Assembly (NCBI GenBank): GCA_030685235.1
Contig: MU839116.1
Coordinates: 1-64,000 of the forward strand
Length of the DNA stretch: 64,000 bases
DNA from: Copromyces sp. CBS 386.78
Taxonomy: Eukaryota; Ascomycota; Sordariomycetes; Sordariales; Sordariaceae
Reading direction: 5' to 3'
In this document: piece by piece, positions 31,468 through 43,253 of the stretch
Numbering within the stretch: the stretch's first letter is position 1
Layout: each line of letters begins with the position of its first letter
The notes under the pieces: model-generated
The model's database searches: none
The model's input: the letters and a program-made list of their open reading frames with translations, nothing else
What the model was told of the DNA's origin: nothing
Program-made: the position numbers and the translations under genes

Positions 31468-33756
31468 ATGGCGACGCCAACACCCATGAAGCATACTCTT
31501 TCCCAGCAAGGGAGCGGCAGGACGCCCTCACAAACACAACATGGGGCAGCAGCCACTCCTCCTGTATCAACACCATTCTCCATGGCTCATGCTGCTCTCT
31601 CCCCTCACGGTTCCCGCCTCTCGCCGCAGGCAGTCAAGAAATCCCCGGCCATTTCGGCCGCTGCCCTGCTGAATCATCCTACCAGCAACAGCGCCGTCAG
31701 CTTTGACAGTCCCTCTGCTGCCGCTGCCTTTAGCACCTTGCAGCTCTCTGACCTGGATTTCAAGAGCCTGGGTGGTCTGGCTGGCCTTCAAGTGGGGAGG
31801 AATACCGACGATGAAAAGGCCAAACGTCTAGATGAAGTCATCTCCATCCTCAGCCAAACCCGTGGATATGTTAGCGAGGCCGGCCTCGAGAGACTGGCTC
31901 ATAAGCTAGGACTGGAGTGCCTGTGGGATGAGCATATTGCCGGGGAGTCGAAGCGAACCCTCGTCATAGCTGGTTCAGCCCTCGAGCTTCTCATAGGCTT
32001 TACAGACAACATCGTCCAGTCGCTTGCTTTGGCCTTTCCCGAGTCTTCGGATAGTGTCAACAAGCACGCCGAAGATGCAGGAAAGATTCTTCTCGAGAAC
32101 CTCAAGCTCCAGCCCGGCCAAAGTCCACTGACCAAGCAGCTCGACAGGTTCTCTGTCAACTTTGAGCGTTTGGCCATCTTGGACAAGCTGAGCATTGCCT
32201 CGGTACTTAACCTGTACGAGGCTATTGCCGGAGTCTATGACAGCCTGAGTCGGTTGCATCAGTGGGAGCTGCAAAAGGTTCGTGAGGATGCGTCCCTCGC
32301 CGGACGGAGTGATGAGTATCTTCGCAACATGGTCCTCTGCACACGCAGCGGAACTCCTGCTATGAACGCCAGGGGCAAAGTAGGCATGAGAATTGACTAC
32401 TGGAAAGACAAGCATCTTCAGCCCCCGACAAACCCACAGATGGCCGCCTATGTTGAGAAGCACGAAAAGATCTGGGGAATCCTTGTCGGATGTGCCCCCA
32501 TCAACATGAATCTCGATGTGAACGTCCATCCCGTTCGAGTTTCCCACCATTGGATCCCCGAGAGTGTTGAGAGACCGCATATTCCTGGAGACCTACAAAC
32601 GGGTCCTATGGTTCAGTGGCTGGAGCCCCAAGATACACTCGTTCCACCAGATCCTGAAAAGGCTGGGGATTCTCTTCTGGGCCCCCGTCTGCCCTCGGTC
32701 ACTTTCAGCGCCACTTTCGATCCTCCTATGCCTATCTCTTTAGGTCTTTGGGAACAGCTTCGGAGCATGGGCATCGGGATACCACCCATGGTTTCGTCAA
32801 AGTCCTTCGACCTCCTCGTGTTCCCCATGGCACCCGGTGACTACTATGACCCGTCTGAACTACGAGAAATTCACAGCACCAAAGACGTCAAGTACCAGCT
32901 ACCAGGCTCACCAGCTTGGAATTCGAGGAAACACGCCAACTCACTCTACATCTACAAACCCGTATACGGCAAGACCTTGACCGAGGCATCCTTCTCACAC
33001 CCGCAGCAGCTCATCGCCATGCTGCCCTACCTCAGGCAATACGCCTTCCTTTCCACCCTACTAGAAAACAGTTTCAAAGAGGACACCGGTCCCAAACGGA
33101 CTCCTCCCCAAACCATGATGCACCCAGACACTCTCTCGAAAAAGACCACCACCAACCGCGACGAATTCAACCGCTTCATGAGCATCTCCTCCCCCATTGC
33201 CAAATCCCCCAACAGCGACGCCCCAACACCAATGGACATCTCCACCTCCATGTCCATCGACCCCGTCTCCCAACCCAACCATCCCCATCCGAGCGGCACC
33301 GTCCCAATGTCCATCGACGGCGCATCCCAATCCCAGCTCCTCCCCTCCCAAGCCGCCCACTCCCAACCCACCTCCCACTTCAACACCCAAGTCCCTCCCA
33401 CCGGTGGCCCCAACAGTCACCCCAACACCCAGACCTTCTCCAACAGCAGCCACACCCTCACCTTCGGACCCTCCGGCTCAGACCCCGAAGCAATCAAAAT
33501 CGATATCAACCTTACCATGGCTCACGGTCCCCGGTTACAAATCGCCTTCCCCTTCCGCGCCTCCGAGACCGCCATCGTTGTCTTGGAAATCCGCGAAAAC
33601 GGCCAGGTACACGTGGAATCTCAGAACGTTCTGGGTGAGCGGAACAGGGTGGCGCCGAACGGACGGGAGAGAAGGCCGGAGGATCTGGGCAAGATGTTGG
33701 AGACGTTGGAGGATATCGGGAAGTGGGTGGAATTTGTTAGGACGCGGTGGGCTTAG
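31468..33756 (+). CDS. med1: Mediator of RNA polymerase II transcription subunit 1 (fungal Med1)
   Basis: An intronless frame of 762 codons. Med1 is in the middle module of Mediator. The fungal Med1 domain runs from about residue 110 to the C-terminus: LDEVISILSQTRGYVSEAGLERLAHKLGLECLWDE, the helical stretch through LNLYEAIAGVYDSLSRLHQWE, and a C-terminal IAFPFRASETAIVVLEIRENGQV followed by the final helix. The first 90 residues are Ala/Ser/Pro-rich, and a Ser/Pro/His-rich low-complexity stretch (about 545-660) precedes the C-terminal block. The frame stays open downstream apart from two TAG codons (see the next entry). Confidence 0.9.
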   Translation: MATPTPMKHTLSQQGSGRTPSQTQHGAAATPPVSTPFSMAHAALSPHGSRLSPQAVKKSPAISAAALLNHPTSNSAVSFDSPSAAAAFSTLQLSDLDFKSLGGLAGLQVGRNTDDEKAKRLDEVISILSQTRGYVSEAGLERLAHKLGLECLWDEHIAGESKRTLVIAGSALELLIGFTDNIVQSLALAFPESSDSVNKHAEDAGKILLENLKLQPGQSPLTKQLDRFSVNFERLAILDKLSIASVLNLYEAIAGVYDSLSRLHQWELQKVREDASLAGRSDEYLRNMVLCTRSGTPAMNARGKVGMRIDYWKDKHLQPPTNPQMAAYVEKHEKIWGILVGCAPINMNLDVNVHPVRVSHHWIPESVERPHIPGDLQTGPMVQWLEPQDTLVPPDPEKAGDSLLGPRLPSVTFSATFDPPMPISLGLWEQLRSMGIGIPPMVSSKSFDLLVFPMAPGDYYDPSELREIHSTKDVKYQLPGSPAWNSRKHANSLYIYKPVYGKTLTEASFSHPQQLIAMLPYLRQYAFLSTLLENSFKEDTGPKRTPPQTMMHPDTLSKKTTTNRDEFNRFMSISSPIAKSPNSDAPTPMDISTSMSIDPVSQPNHPHPSGTVPMSIDGASQSQLLPSQAAHSQPTSHFNTQVPPTGGPNSHPNTQTFSNSSHTLTFGPSGSDPEAIKIDINLTMAHGPRLQIAFPFRASETAIVVLEIRENGQVHVESQNVLGERNRVAPNGRERRPEDLGKMLETLEDIGKWVEFVRTRWA

Positions 33757-34026
33757 GGGGCTCAGAGGGCTTAGGGAGCTCAAGGGGGTGAGGACATGGA
33801 GGTGGATAAAGAGGGAGAGATATATGAAGAGAGTGAGACGGAGAGGGATAGTAGTGGGAGTGAGACGGAGAAGGCGAGTGAGACGGAGAAGGCGAGTGAG
33901 ACGGAGACGGAGAGTGAGACTGAGAGGGACAGTAGTGGGAGTGAAGATATGGGGTTTGAGGAGCAGATCAGAATGGCGAGGATGCGGATGTACAGGAAAG
34001 AGAAGGCGGAGGAGGACAAGTGCTGA
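33757..34026 (+). other. Acidic repeat frame in phase with MED1 after its stop
   Basis: After the MED1 TAG the same frame reads GAQRA, a second TAG at 33772..33774, then GAQGGED and an ATG at 33796 that opens 76 codons of an acidic SETEKASETEKASETETESETE repeat ending in EKAEEDKC and TGA at 34024..34026. It could be a lost C-terminal extension, a small ORF, or purine-rich 3' UTR that is open by composition. Other frames here are also open, so I favour the last. Confidence 0.35.
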
Positions 34027-34995
34027 GGGGAAGGGTGAGGGAGGTATGAAGCGAAGCGGTCCCAGGATTCTGAGAGCGCAGGGTTCTCAGCCTCATCCCC
34101 CTGATCTCGTGGCGAGGTCCGAGAGTGGTTACTGTCGCTTTTGTCACCAAGCAATACCCAACCCAACCCCGTGGAGGCGATATGTGAGTGATACATAAAT
34201 GATGAGAAGTGCAAATGGGAGGACCACGCAGCGTAGTAGTACAGCGATTGGTGATCGGTGACTATCTCTAGGCTAGGGCGTGTAGGAAAGTAAAAGTTAT
34301 TCTCACAAACGAAAATGCCCAATAAATCCGTTGCATTTTTTTCTCAAACAACCTATTCTACTGCCTTTGGTAGGAAGGAGTTGAAAGTATCCATGCTATG
34401 CCATGCTTGTAAGAGAAAGAACCCGTACGTTTTTAGTTGACGTTGCTGGATCCCGGAACCTACACTATCTCGCCTACGTACACAGTAGGAGCGAGGCATG
34501 AGCAGTGACATCCCGTCAAGTCAGTTCTCTATGCCCTGCTCAGGACAAACTGAAGGAACCTGTATCGGACCAGGAACTACCTACACGCACTACCTCAAGG
34601 TAGCATTTTCTAGTCTAAAAGGTCACCAACAACGAAAAAAAAAAAACATGCTCCATATTGTTATTTCTTAACAACTAGACTATAACTAGAGTTACATCTT
34701 CCGCTCCCGCATACACAAATTCCAGGAGGCCATATATCGTCTTTTTATAAGAAAAGACAGTCACTCAGTGTGTATGTATATTCCGAAGTGCCGTGCTTAC
34801 CTTATATTTGACCAGTCACTGGTGTGATTGCGCCCTAGAATAGTCATTTGCCTGTAAACATGCAGCCGCATCATCTTTGTTGTTTTAAAATCGGAAGTAG
34901 TGAGATATAGTTTTGGGCTTCGTACTTCCATATTTGCGATTTCGATTGATGTTTTTGCCCGGATAGTTACTCTTGGAATGATACTAACTTAGGTA
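34027..34995. other. Intergenic region left of the first transposon
   Basis: Becomes AT-richer towards the right. No gene, RNA or repeat recognised. Confidence 0.45.
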
Positions 34996-34997
34996 TA

Positions 34998-35575
34998 CTC
35001 GTGTGGGCTCGAAACGCCTGTCACACTCCTTGGCCCTGCCAAGGGGTGTGGCACATTGAATCGCGAATGCACATTGAATCGCGAAAAAAATTCGGTACAT
35101 GGCACAACCCTACATTTTGTTAGCAAATCGATATACCACCGTTTTTTTGCATACCCACCATAAGCAATCCAATTCATTCAACCGTGTAAATCCATCACAG
35201 ACCACCAAATATCGTCAGATATCGATATAGGAAGGTTAGTATTTAGTGTAAAATAATACAAATATTGTAACCAGTATAAAATCCGTAGAAAGTGGCGATA
35301 TTGAAATTATCGAAATCTTCGACGATATTCCTAATAAGAATATCGACCCTACTTTATTAAATAGCTAGTCTAATAAAGGGATATTTACTAGGTTGGCGGA
35401 TATTACATGCATATATGTAGCGATAGTATGAAAAAAAGTGTGACATGGTTACACCGCTAGTTTGTATGGGCGGGGAAGTACCTAAATTTTCGCGAATCAA
35501 TGTGCATTCGCGAATCAATGTGCCAGACCCAATGCTGGCGCATTGGGTCTGAAGGGCGTTTCGAGCCCAGACGAG
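34998..35575. mobile_element. 578-bp non-autonomous inverted-repeat DNA transposon (element A) with hairpins in its ends
   Basis: The element is flanked by TA on both sides (34996-34997 and 35576-35577), the target duplication of Tc1/mariner-type elements. The ends match as inverted repeats for about 100 bp, starting CTCGTGTGGGCTCGAAACGCC on the left and CTCGTCTGGGCTCGAAACGCC on the right read inward. Each end has a hairpin: left arms 35022..35034 and 35038..35050 (CACACTCCTTGGC), right arms 35524..35535 and 35540..35551 (CAGACCCAATGC). Inside each hairpin lies a direct repeat of a 17-mer, GCACATTGAATCGCGAA at 35051 and 35069 on the left, and its T-for-A variant on the right (35489 and 35507). 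The AT-rich interior (about 400 bp) encodes nothing, so it is a MITE-like element needing a transposase from elsewhere. Confidence 0.85.
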
Positions 35576-35577
35576 TA

Positions 35578-38500
35578 TTGCTGATGAAGACGTTTTGGTT
35601 GTGCTGCTCATACGTCTGACATACTTGTACTGTTGGGCAAGTGGTGCCGACCCAAGTGTCTTCGATGGGTTCCCATTGCCATTTTTATTTTTATTCATCT
35701 TTTCCTGAAAGTAAATAAGACTCTCAAGGCAAAAACTTTTCAGAGCTCTAGATTGTCTCGTCTAAAATACCTATCCTATGTAGGCCCTATGTAGTCGCGC
35801 AGCAGAAGCCTCATAGGCAACGTAGGACACCTCATTTAGGTATCACTCTAGCAAGACTCCTCACCTTGTAGTAAAAAGGAGGGGGGTTTGTTTGGATGTC
35901 ATGGGCCCTGGCGGTCCAATATCAAATAGCCTCCACTCTTGAGGCAAAGTGATCGCCCGACTTTGAGAACACTGAAGGAATTCAGATGACGGAATGATCG
36001 TGGCCCCGCGGTTGTTTTGTGCACACCTTGAGAAAGAAGATCATCGGACCCTGATTTATGGCGATACCCTTTAGCCGCGCGAGTTGTATCATGGTAGGTC
36101 ATGTCGGTTGGTTGGTAGTGGTTGCGGCGTCTCCGGCGCGTGCCATGATGGTTGGCTTTTTTCTTCAACATCGAAGCGGATTTTTTTTTCTTCTCACTGT
36201 TCAGTCTGTTAGGCCGCTTGAACCGTACCTGCTTTCACCTGAGCCGCCATTCCGTCATTGAAAGCATAGCGTTGTTGGTCGTCCAGCTGGCCATGCGTTC
36301 ATGGCCTCTTTTTTTTTCTTCGGTGTGCAGTAGTTGAAACGAGGAATGGCCTTAGCTTGCAGTCTTTTTTCGTACCAATCGCGCCTGTTTCATCCTGAAC
36401 TCGTCGTTGGCCAATCCAGAATCTTACTCTATTCCAACAATCCATTTTCGTAAACGTGGAAACATCAAACGAAACGCGACGAGATGCGAATTGGAGGCTG
36501 GGACCATGTTGCGATTAAACTTTGCGGGGGATAATGTGAGGCTCTGTTGGCAGGCCGGGAGGTGAGTTGTCGCCGGCAGCTGCCACGCAGCCATGGTGTA
36601 ACGCTGGTGGCCCATTCGAGCCATTGTCCATCTTTGATTGGCTGTTTTGTGAAGGATGAAAAATATACGTACCCCGTCAACTGCCGTGCCGTGACGTCCG
36701 TTCCCATTGCCCTGCGTCAAGCTGTAGGGAACAAGTGGGTGGCTTTTGGTCAGATTTTGAGTCCCTGGAATTCCAAGAATGAGGAGAAAAGTCTCGGGGG
36801 ACCAACGGAGTGACCCAAAGGAGAAACAAAGGGGAAATGGCACATGTTTTATGGAATGTGGATCTTGGTGTTGACAGCGCGCGCGTCATCGACCAAGTGG
36901 AACATCAGAACAGCCCCCAGTGTTCTTGAAGGATAGACAATGAAATGCAGGTCATGGGAGGATTACCCATTGTGTCTCGTGGAAGTTGATTTGAAAAGTT
37001 GCCGCATTCTCCAATGGCCTGAAGTTGAAACAGAGCGCCGGAATATGGCTGCCGCTGGAGGATGAACAGGGAAGTGAATAGAAGAATTGGGCCAAAAGAT
37101 CCGCGGACAGTTCGTCTGATTGCCCGGCCCGGGCCAGATGATCAGGGTCCCCCCGTCGGTAGAGAAAGGCAGATCTGGCAGCTGCCGCCTGTCCATCACC
37201 AAGATCTCATCAAAAAGCGAAAGAACCAACACAGGTGAAGACTCAGGCAGCCTGACTGACTATTCTTGTGTCGGCCTCGTGACGTTTCGTTAGTGTCTTG
37301 CTGCCCTCCTTTTCACGCACAGCTGGCTGGAGCGGTGAGGTTCCGCAGTTCATCCCACAAGGTTGAAGATCCAAAAAAGAGATCTGTCTCTGTTTGATGC
37401 AGCAAGGGTTCGGGCCGTGAATGCGCTCATTCAGTTGTATTGTTAATGGCAAGAAATCTCAAGATTGAAAGGAATGGATGCACACATCCGAAACATCCTT
37501 TTGTTAGTGAAATCTGATTTCGATGTTGAAAAGAGCGAGCAACAGTTGATGGTCAAATCAAGGGGGACTTTGGGGTCACAGTGCAATGAGCTAAGGCAGG
37601 CACGCCCGCAGCCAGGGCACTGCAGTGGTACCTACCCTTGCCACTCTGTCACTGGCGCGCACCTGCGTAAAGTGGACGAACGCGCCTGCACAACGCGTAC
37701 AAATTGCCCCTGGCACGAGCAATTGGCAGTGCCCCATAGTAAACAATCCGGCCAGGGTTGCATATTATTAAGTTCCCTGTCACTTGCACTTTCTTGTGCG
37801 CCTTCATACGATACAACCTACATACGATACAACCTCCAATCGACCTTGACAACCTCCATACCCAACCCTTGGCCTTCGGTCTCGGATTTCGACCCATTAT
37901 CATCCCATCCCTTACAGCGCTCTGGTATTCCTCAGCGGATTCTGGACGGCCATCACCTGTCCATTGCCGTCAATTTAGCATTTAAAAACTCCATTGTTTG
38001 CGTCAGCGCCCGCGTGCCCCACCCCTAGAGATCGCAACCCTCCCCGCCGCCCATACCGCATATCGAATTACATACAGTACGGCCTGATACCGCGCCGAAC
38101 CCGTCTCTTACTACATCAACACTCGGAAACATTGGAGTGAGGCAATCGCCAACTCACCGACGAACCGAGGCTGCCTCGTCAACCAAAGTGCGCGCGCGCA
38201 GCACCTGCGCAGTTGCCCCAATCGGCCTCTTGGTCGCAAGAGTGCAACTTCCCAAAATTACCTTGGCGACATGCACATTGCAAGTCGCTAATAAGTGCAG
38301 GAAGGAGCCTGGACTGGAACTACCCCAACAGAAAGAGAAGATCGGAGGAAGGAGCGAAACAGATCGGGAGCACTTTCTGCCTCGAAGATGCCAGACTTAT
38401 TCTAGTCTGGGAATGAACTGGTCTCGCCTCTCAACATCTGACGTGTTCTTGTGACAATTCCCGTCGGCCGGACTCGACTCGGCTCGCTCAGTCAGGTTCT

Positions 38501-38718
38501 CTCTCGGTTTTACTGTTTTCTCTCACCTTCTCGGTTTATGCTACTGCTCCTTTACGTCACGACATCACGCCGCCTTTTCATTTAGGTTATCGGAGGCTGG
38601 AATTCCAGGTTGACCACGCAGTCTTCCCTCTTACGACTGTCCCTCAAACGGGCTCCTATCACCTCCCACAACACAACAACAACAGCAACAAAGACAGACA
38701 TTGACTGCTGTCCAAGAT
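35578..38718. other. Long 5' region of wee1
   Basis: 3.1 kb without a credible gene. It has T-runs near 36180 and 36310 and becomes CT-rich towards 38700, as expected of a promoter and leader. Four short upstream ORFs lie within 450 nt of the wee1 ATG: 38271..38291, 38388..38405, 38413..38454 and 38538..38585. The transcription start cannot be seen, so which are in the mRNA is unknown. Confidence 0.45.
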
Positions 38719-41700
38719 ATGTCATATCCGAATGGGAGTGGGGGTACGCTTACCCTACCCTCGCCGACACACATCCATTCCGTTCGATCTTTGCGAAGAT
38801 CCATTGCACGATCACCCTCCAGAGCTCGCCAAGCTTCGACAACGCCAGCCGGCTCACCACAGTCCCTTTCCTCACTCGCTGTTGCACTTTCGCAACGACC
38901 GTTGGGTGAAGGTTCAACTCCGCTCAGGCCTAGCGAGCGTCTCTCGGCCCGTTCATTGAGACCTTCTAGACCAGTCCACAGGCCGTTGTCAAGGTCACGA
39001 ATGTCGCAAAAGAGTCCCCTGAGAAGGTGCTTTGGCTCCCACAGGGACTCGGGCAACCCCATCCCACCATCCGTTTCGGCTCCTGAAGCTCGTCCCCGCT
39101 GCGGAAGCCATTCATCGCGCAGCCCTAGCCCGATAGCAAGCCCCGTGGCAAGCCCTGTTCACCATACGGAGGTGACAGTTATCATGGATCACGCTACTCT
39201 GGGAAGCCCGGTTCCGAAGCGGCGCAGTTTGGGTGTCGGGGCTAACCTCCTCGATGACCCTCCGGCGACATCGCATCCGTTCGACACCGATGACGATGCG
39301 CCCAAAGGATACGAACTGCGGTCGTCCACTCGCCGTACCACTCCGCCTCAGGATTCTGTGGCCTTGCCTGACATTTCGAGCCTACCCAAACGAACAACCT
39401 CTCTCCGCAAGAGTACTTTACAGCAACGCCATGACGATCAACGCATCTCGTTGGGTCGGCGTGTTGGAGAGAAACAGCTGAACCAGGCACCAAAAGTCGT
39501 TGCTCCTGCTACTGGCACAACTCGGACCAGGCCAAGGCTGTCACTCGATCAGTATCTCCCGCCTGATGACCGCGGCAGCCCCTTTACCCAGGCACCTTTG
39601 CCCAGCGCCTCGGCTCATCCGCTTCCCCGGCCGCCAGCCCAGCGTCACCCCTTATCTCGGACTATCACACAATCTTCGTCCGGCTCTAGCCTCCCCGATG
39701 AGTCGCCCACTCATCCTCCTGTGACCCTTGGTGAAAAGCCTAGGGTACCTCTCAACTTCTCCAAGTCGCTGCCGTTGGGAGCTCGTCCCCTAGGCGCAAA
39801 GATCCCGCCGCCTGTGGCTACACCAAAATACAAGCGAGCCAAGCCGTTCCAGGCCGCCTTCATGTCAACAGGGCTGGTGTCCAAGATGAACCGAAATCCC
39901 GAGGCTGGCCCGCCTAAGCGTCCTGGAGATAACTCCGGGATCATGCCCGACACTCCTTGCAAGAAGCAGCCTTACGACTCCTCAACCTTTCCCCCAAAAC
40001 CGTTGGGAAGTGCTAGGCGCCAGTCCAGATTGTCTTTTGGCACTGCAGGTACCCCTCTTCCTGATGCTTCGAGTACACCGCGCGGCAGCCCATTTGCTCC
40101 CCAGGATCGGTCCGCGAGTCTGTTCTTCAAGCAAGTTCGTGGAAATAATCTTCGAAGAGCAAGTCTTTTGAGTTTCGAGGGCGAGGATGCAGGAGGTTCA
40201 CCTGAGTCCGATGATTTCCCTCCGCCAACACCGACTAAGAGTCTTTTCAAGTCCCAATCAACGCCAGCACATCCGCACCAGGCACAGATGACCCCCACTG
40301 CCAGACGGTTTACGCATTCTACGTCTGCTTTCGGCATTGGCAAGGAGAACAGCACACCGAGCTCAAGCTTCGGATTTAGCAGTCCACTAGGTCCTCACAG
40401 CAACGGGCAGACAGATCGTCCCACCACAGCCGACGGTGAACCCCTTCCGGCCGGCATCAAAGATTCACCGCGGATGAGCCAGTCTCTTCCCTCCTTTACC
40501 ATGCGGCGCGGACGTGGCAACTCCTTCACTACTCCTGCACCCGTCAAGACCAACCCCACCATAGTGGAAGCCTCAGAAAAGCATACACCTGACTCAGCCA
40601 GCCCTTTGAATCCCAGGAATCCCAAGACACCTTCGGAAAGTATGGGCCCGCCCGATGGAAGTTATCTTTCCATCTCCAATGCTCGCAAAGGCAATATCAG
40701 GTTTGCTCGGTCGCCGTCGACCCCTACAACGCTTGTCGGCCCAGGACTTCCGTCAGCAACACCAGAAGGGCAGCCACTTGCCAAAGAGCAGAATCGTCGA
40801 CTCAGCTCTACGCCCCAAAATATGAATGCCCCCAACAATGTTGATGAAACACTGTACAGTCGCTTCGACAAGGCTGAGGTGATTGGGGGCGGTGCCTTTT
40901 CCCAAGTGTATCGCGTTGTCCAACGCTCCACAATGGCTTCCTTTTCTTCGTCGTTTGCATCAACTCCTGGCAGACATACGCCCGAGGTAGAGAAGGTATA
41001 TGCCGTCAAGAAAATCGCTTTCTCTGGCCATAGTGAGAAGCAACGCGAATGCAAGATGCGCGAGGTCAACGTTTTGAAGGCTCTGAGTGCTTCTGACAAG
41101 ATTGTGCACTATGTCGACAGCTGGGAACAAAATGGATGTCTGTACATCCAGACAGAGTATTGCACCAATGGCAGTCTTGACGCATTCCTCAGAGAGGTTG
41201 GGCAGAACGGCAGGATGGATGATTTCCGCATCTGGAAGACATTACTTGAACTAAGTCAGGTAAGCTAAATTGCTTCCGAATCTCTAACAATGGCATGCTA
41301 ACTGATCGATTGCAGGGACTTTCCGCTATTCACGGCGCTGGCTTCATTCACCTGGATCTGAAACCTGCAAACATCTTCATCGGACTCGACGGCTATCTCA
41401 AGATCGGCGACTTTGGATTTGCAGTCCCATGGCCGGCTCCCAAAGGGGTCGAAGGCGAAGGTGACCGAGAGTACATTGGGCCTGAGATCTTGTTGGGACA
41501 GTACGACAAGCCAGCCGATATCTTTGCCCTCGGACTCATCATCCTGGAGATTGCTTGCAATGTCTATCTTCCCGAGAACGGCCCCACCTGGCAGGCCCTT
41601 CGAAATGGCGATCTGACAGTTGTGCCTAGTCTTACGTCGAGTGACGCCAGCGGCATTGTTCGGGGTGCACAGGCTTTCAATGATGATGGCGATATATCTG

Positions 41701-41993
41701 GCGTCACGTACGATCCAAGCAACTTGTTTGGTGCGCAAAAGAGAAGCGAGCTCCAGGAACCACCAAGATTCATGGCAGATGCCAATGATCCGCATTCACT
41801 AGAAAGCGTTGTCCGGTGGATGATCCAGCCTGAGCCTGCGAATCGACCCACAGCCGATGACCTACTGAAGATAGAGTCCGTTGACTGGGTTGCTTGCCGC
41901 AGGACCGCTGGAGCAACGGTGTACGAAGGCAACTGGGGCTTGGAGACGGCCTCGACCACGGAAGAGTTCGACACGACGATGACTGACGTCTGA
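38719..41993 (+). CDS. wee1: Wee1-type mitosis inhibitor protein kinase
   Basis: The model is join(38719..41259,41316..41993), 1072 residues. Wee1 phosphorylates the inhibitory tyrosine of Cdk1 and so delays mitosis. The first ~710 residues are disordered and full of SP/TP sites, as in other Wee1 kinases. The kinase domain runs from about residue 715 to 1060: glycine loop IGGGAFSQVYR, the lysine in YAVKKI, the catalytic loop HLDLKPAN (Asp861), DFG at Asp879, and the Wee1-characteristic EGDREYIGPEIL. The intron (41260..41315, GTAAGC...GCAG) lies between LSQ and GLSAIHGAGF. The start is the first ATG of the long frame; the 5' leader is long and carries short ORFs. Confidence 0.94.
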
Positions 41994-43253
41994 GCAAGCA
42001 TCTTCATGCATCCCGAGTCAATATCGTCTTGCCGGATAGGGGTCAGTCGTCTTGCACTGCCCCTTCACCAGAAGTATATGTGTGCCTAGGTTTTTCGTCG
42101 GATATGTTGGCTGGATGTCCACCGTGGATAGGATTTCGAATCATTTGGGATCCATTGTATGAACGCTGGGATATCGCACCCTTTGTATGGGTTTGCTACA
42201 TTGCGACAAAGTTCCTTTCCGATCTGAACACCATTCGATAACCGTTTGGAACAGCGGCTGGTTGTCTTTCGACTGGCCACGAATTGGAGCGGCATAGGCC
42301 GTTTTGGGCTGTGGAATCAAGGTTTCTCCGACCGTTCCTCTTTTCTCTCAACATTTCCTACTATTTTCCGTTATGAGCATTCAACTGGAATGCTAAGCGA
42401 CCACTATTCAAAGCCTTGGCCATATGCTGGCTTGGCTGTAGCGGCAAAGCCAGTGGCAAAGCTGCAACTTAATTTCGCATGGGACAACTAGGAGCAGTCG
42501 TATTTCAAGCATTTTTCTGCTACGGTCGGTTTCATTGTTATGGGTACCACAACTGGAACTTTTTATGCATACATCGGCGTTTTGTGGCAAAGGCAGGCGA
42601 TGCATTACTATAAGGGAAGCGGGATGTGGTGGCATCACGAGTTTCTGGCGTTTTGCGCTTTCATAACTGCTGTTTGATTTACTTTGGGAGAAGAGCATAT
42701 TGTCTTGTATTTCATTACGTGCATAGACGTACGTGTGTATGGACTAAGGTTGTGTGGTTAAGCATTGTGTATCTGTCATTCGAGCCAGGGAAAGGGCAAT
42801 GGAATGACAGTAATGGGAAGAAGCGATGGGTGTAGTTTTACAAACATCAGATGGAAGATCGGTTGTCTGATATCTTGTTGGCGTGGTGACGATGGGACAG
42901 GGTATCACAAATAGGAGAGCTACATCATGATGTTATGAAGGAATGATACGACACTAGATAGATGGAGGCAAATACGATTGATGATAATGCCAGGTTTTTG
43001 TTGCATCACTAACTGGAATTCTACTTTACTCGAACAGCAAGAAACATGACATTTTGTCATCGACAGTACCAAGCATACAAAATGATATACCCAACCCAAC
43101 GCCTCCACTCCGGCTCTGATCAAGCCCTTTTACACAACTCATAAGCAACCCAAACGAATACCAACCGTGTAGAATTCCAAGTCCTTCACAAAAACATGAT
43201 TTCATAATATCCCTCCACTTACTTCAGCACTCATTCAACCCTCGAATCAAGTC
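41994..43253. other. Convergent intergenic spacer (wee1 / mcm2)
   Basis: 1.26 kb of 3' flanking sequence. Only short random frames, with no repeat or RNA gene. Confidence 0.5.

Noticed and set aside
33197..34198. A 333-codon plus-strand frame over the end of MED1
   Set aside because: Out of phase with MED1 and made of Pro/Ser then Arg-rich sequence; no homology recognised.
37693..37698. ACGCGT box far upstream of wee1
   Set aside because: One copy a kilobase from the start; such hexamers are expected by chance about 16 times in the window.
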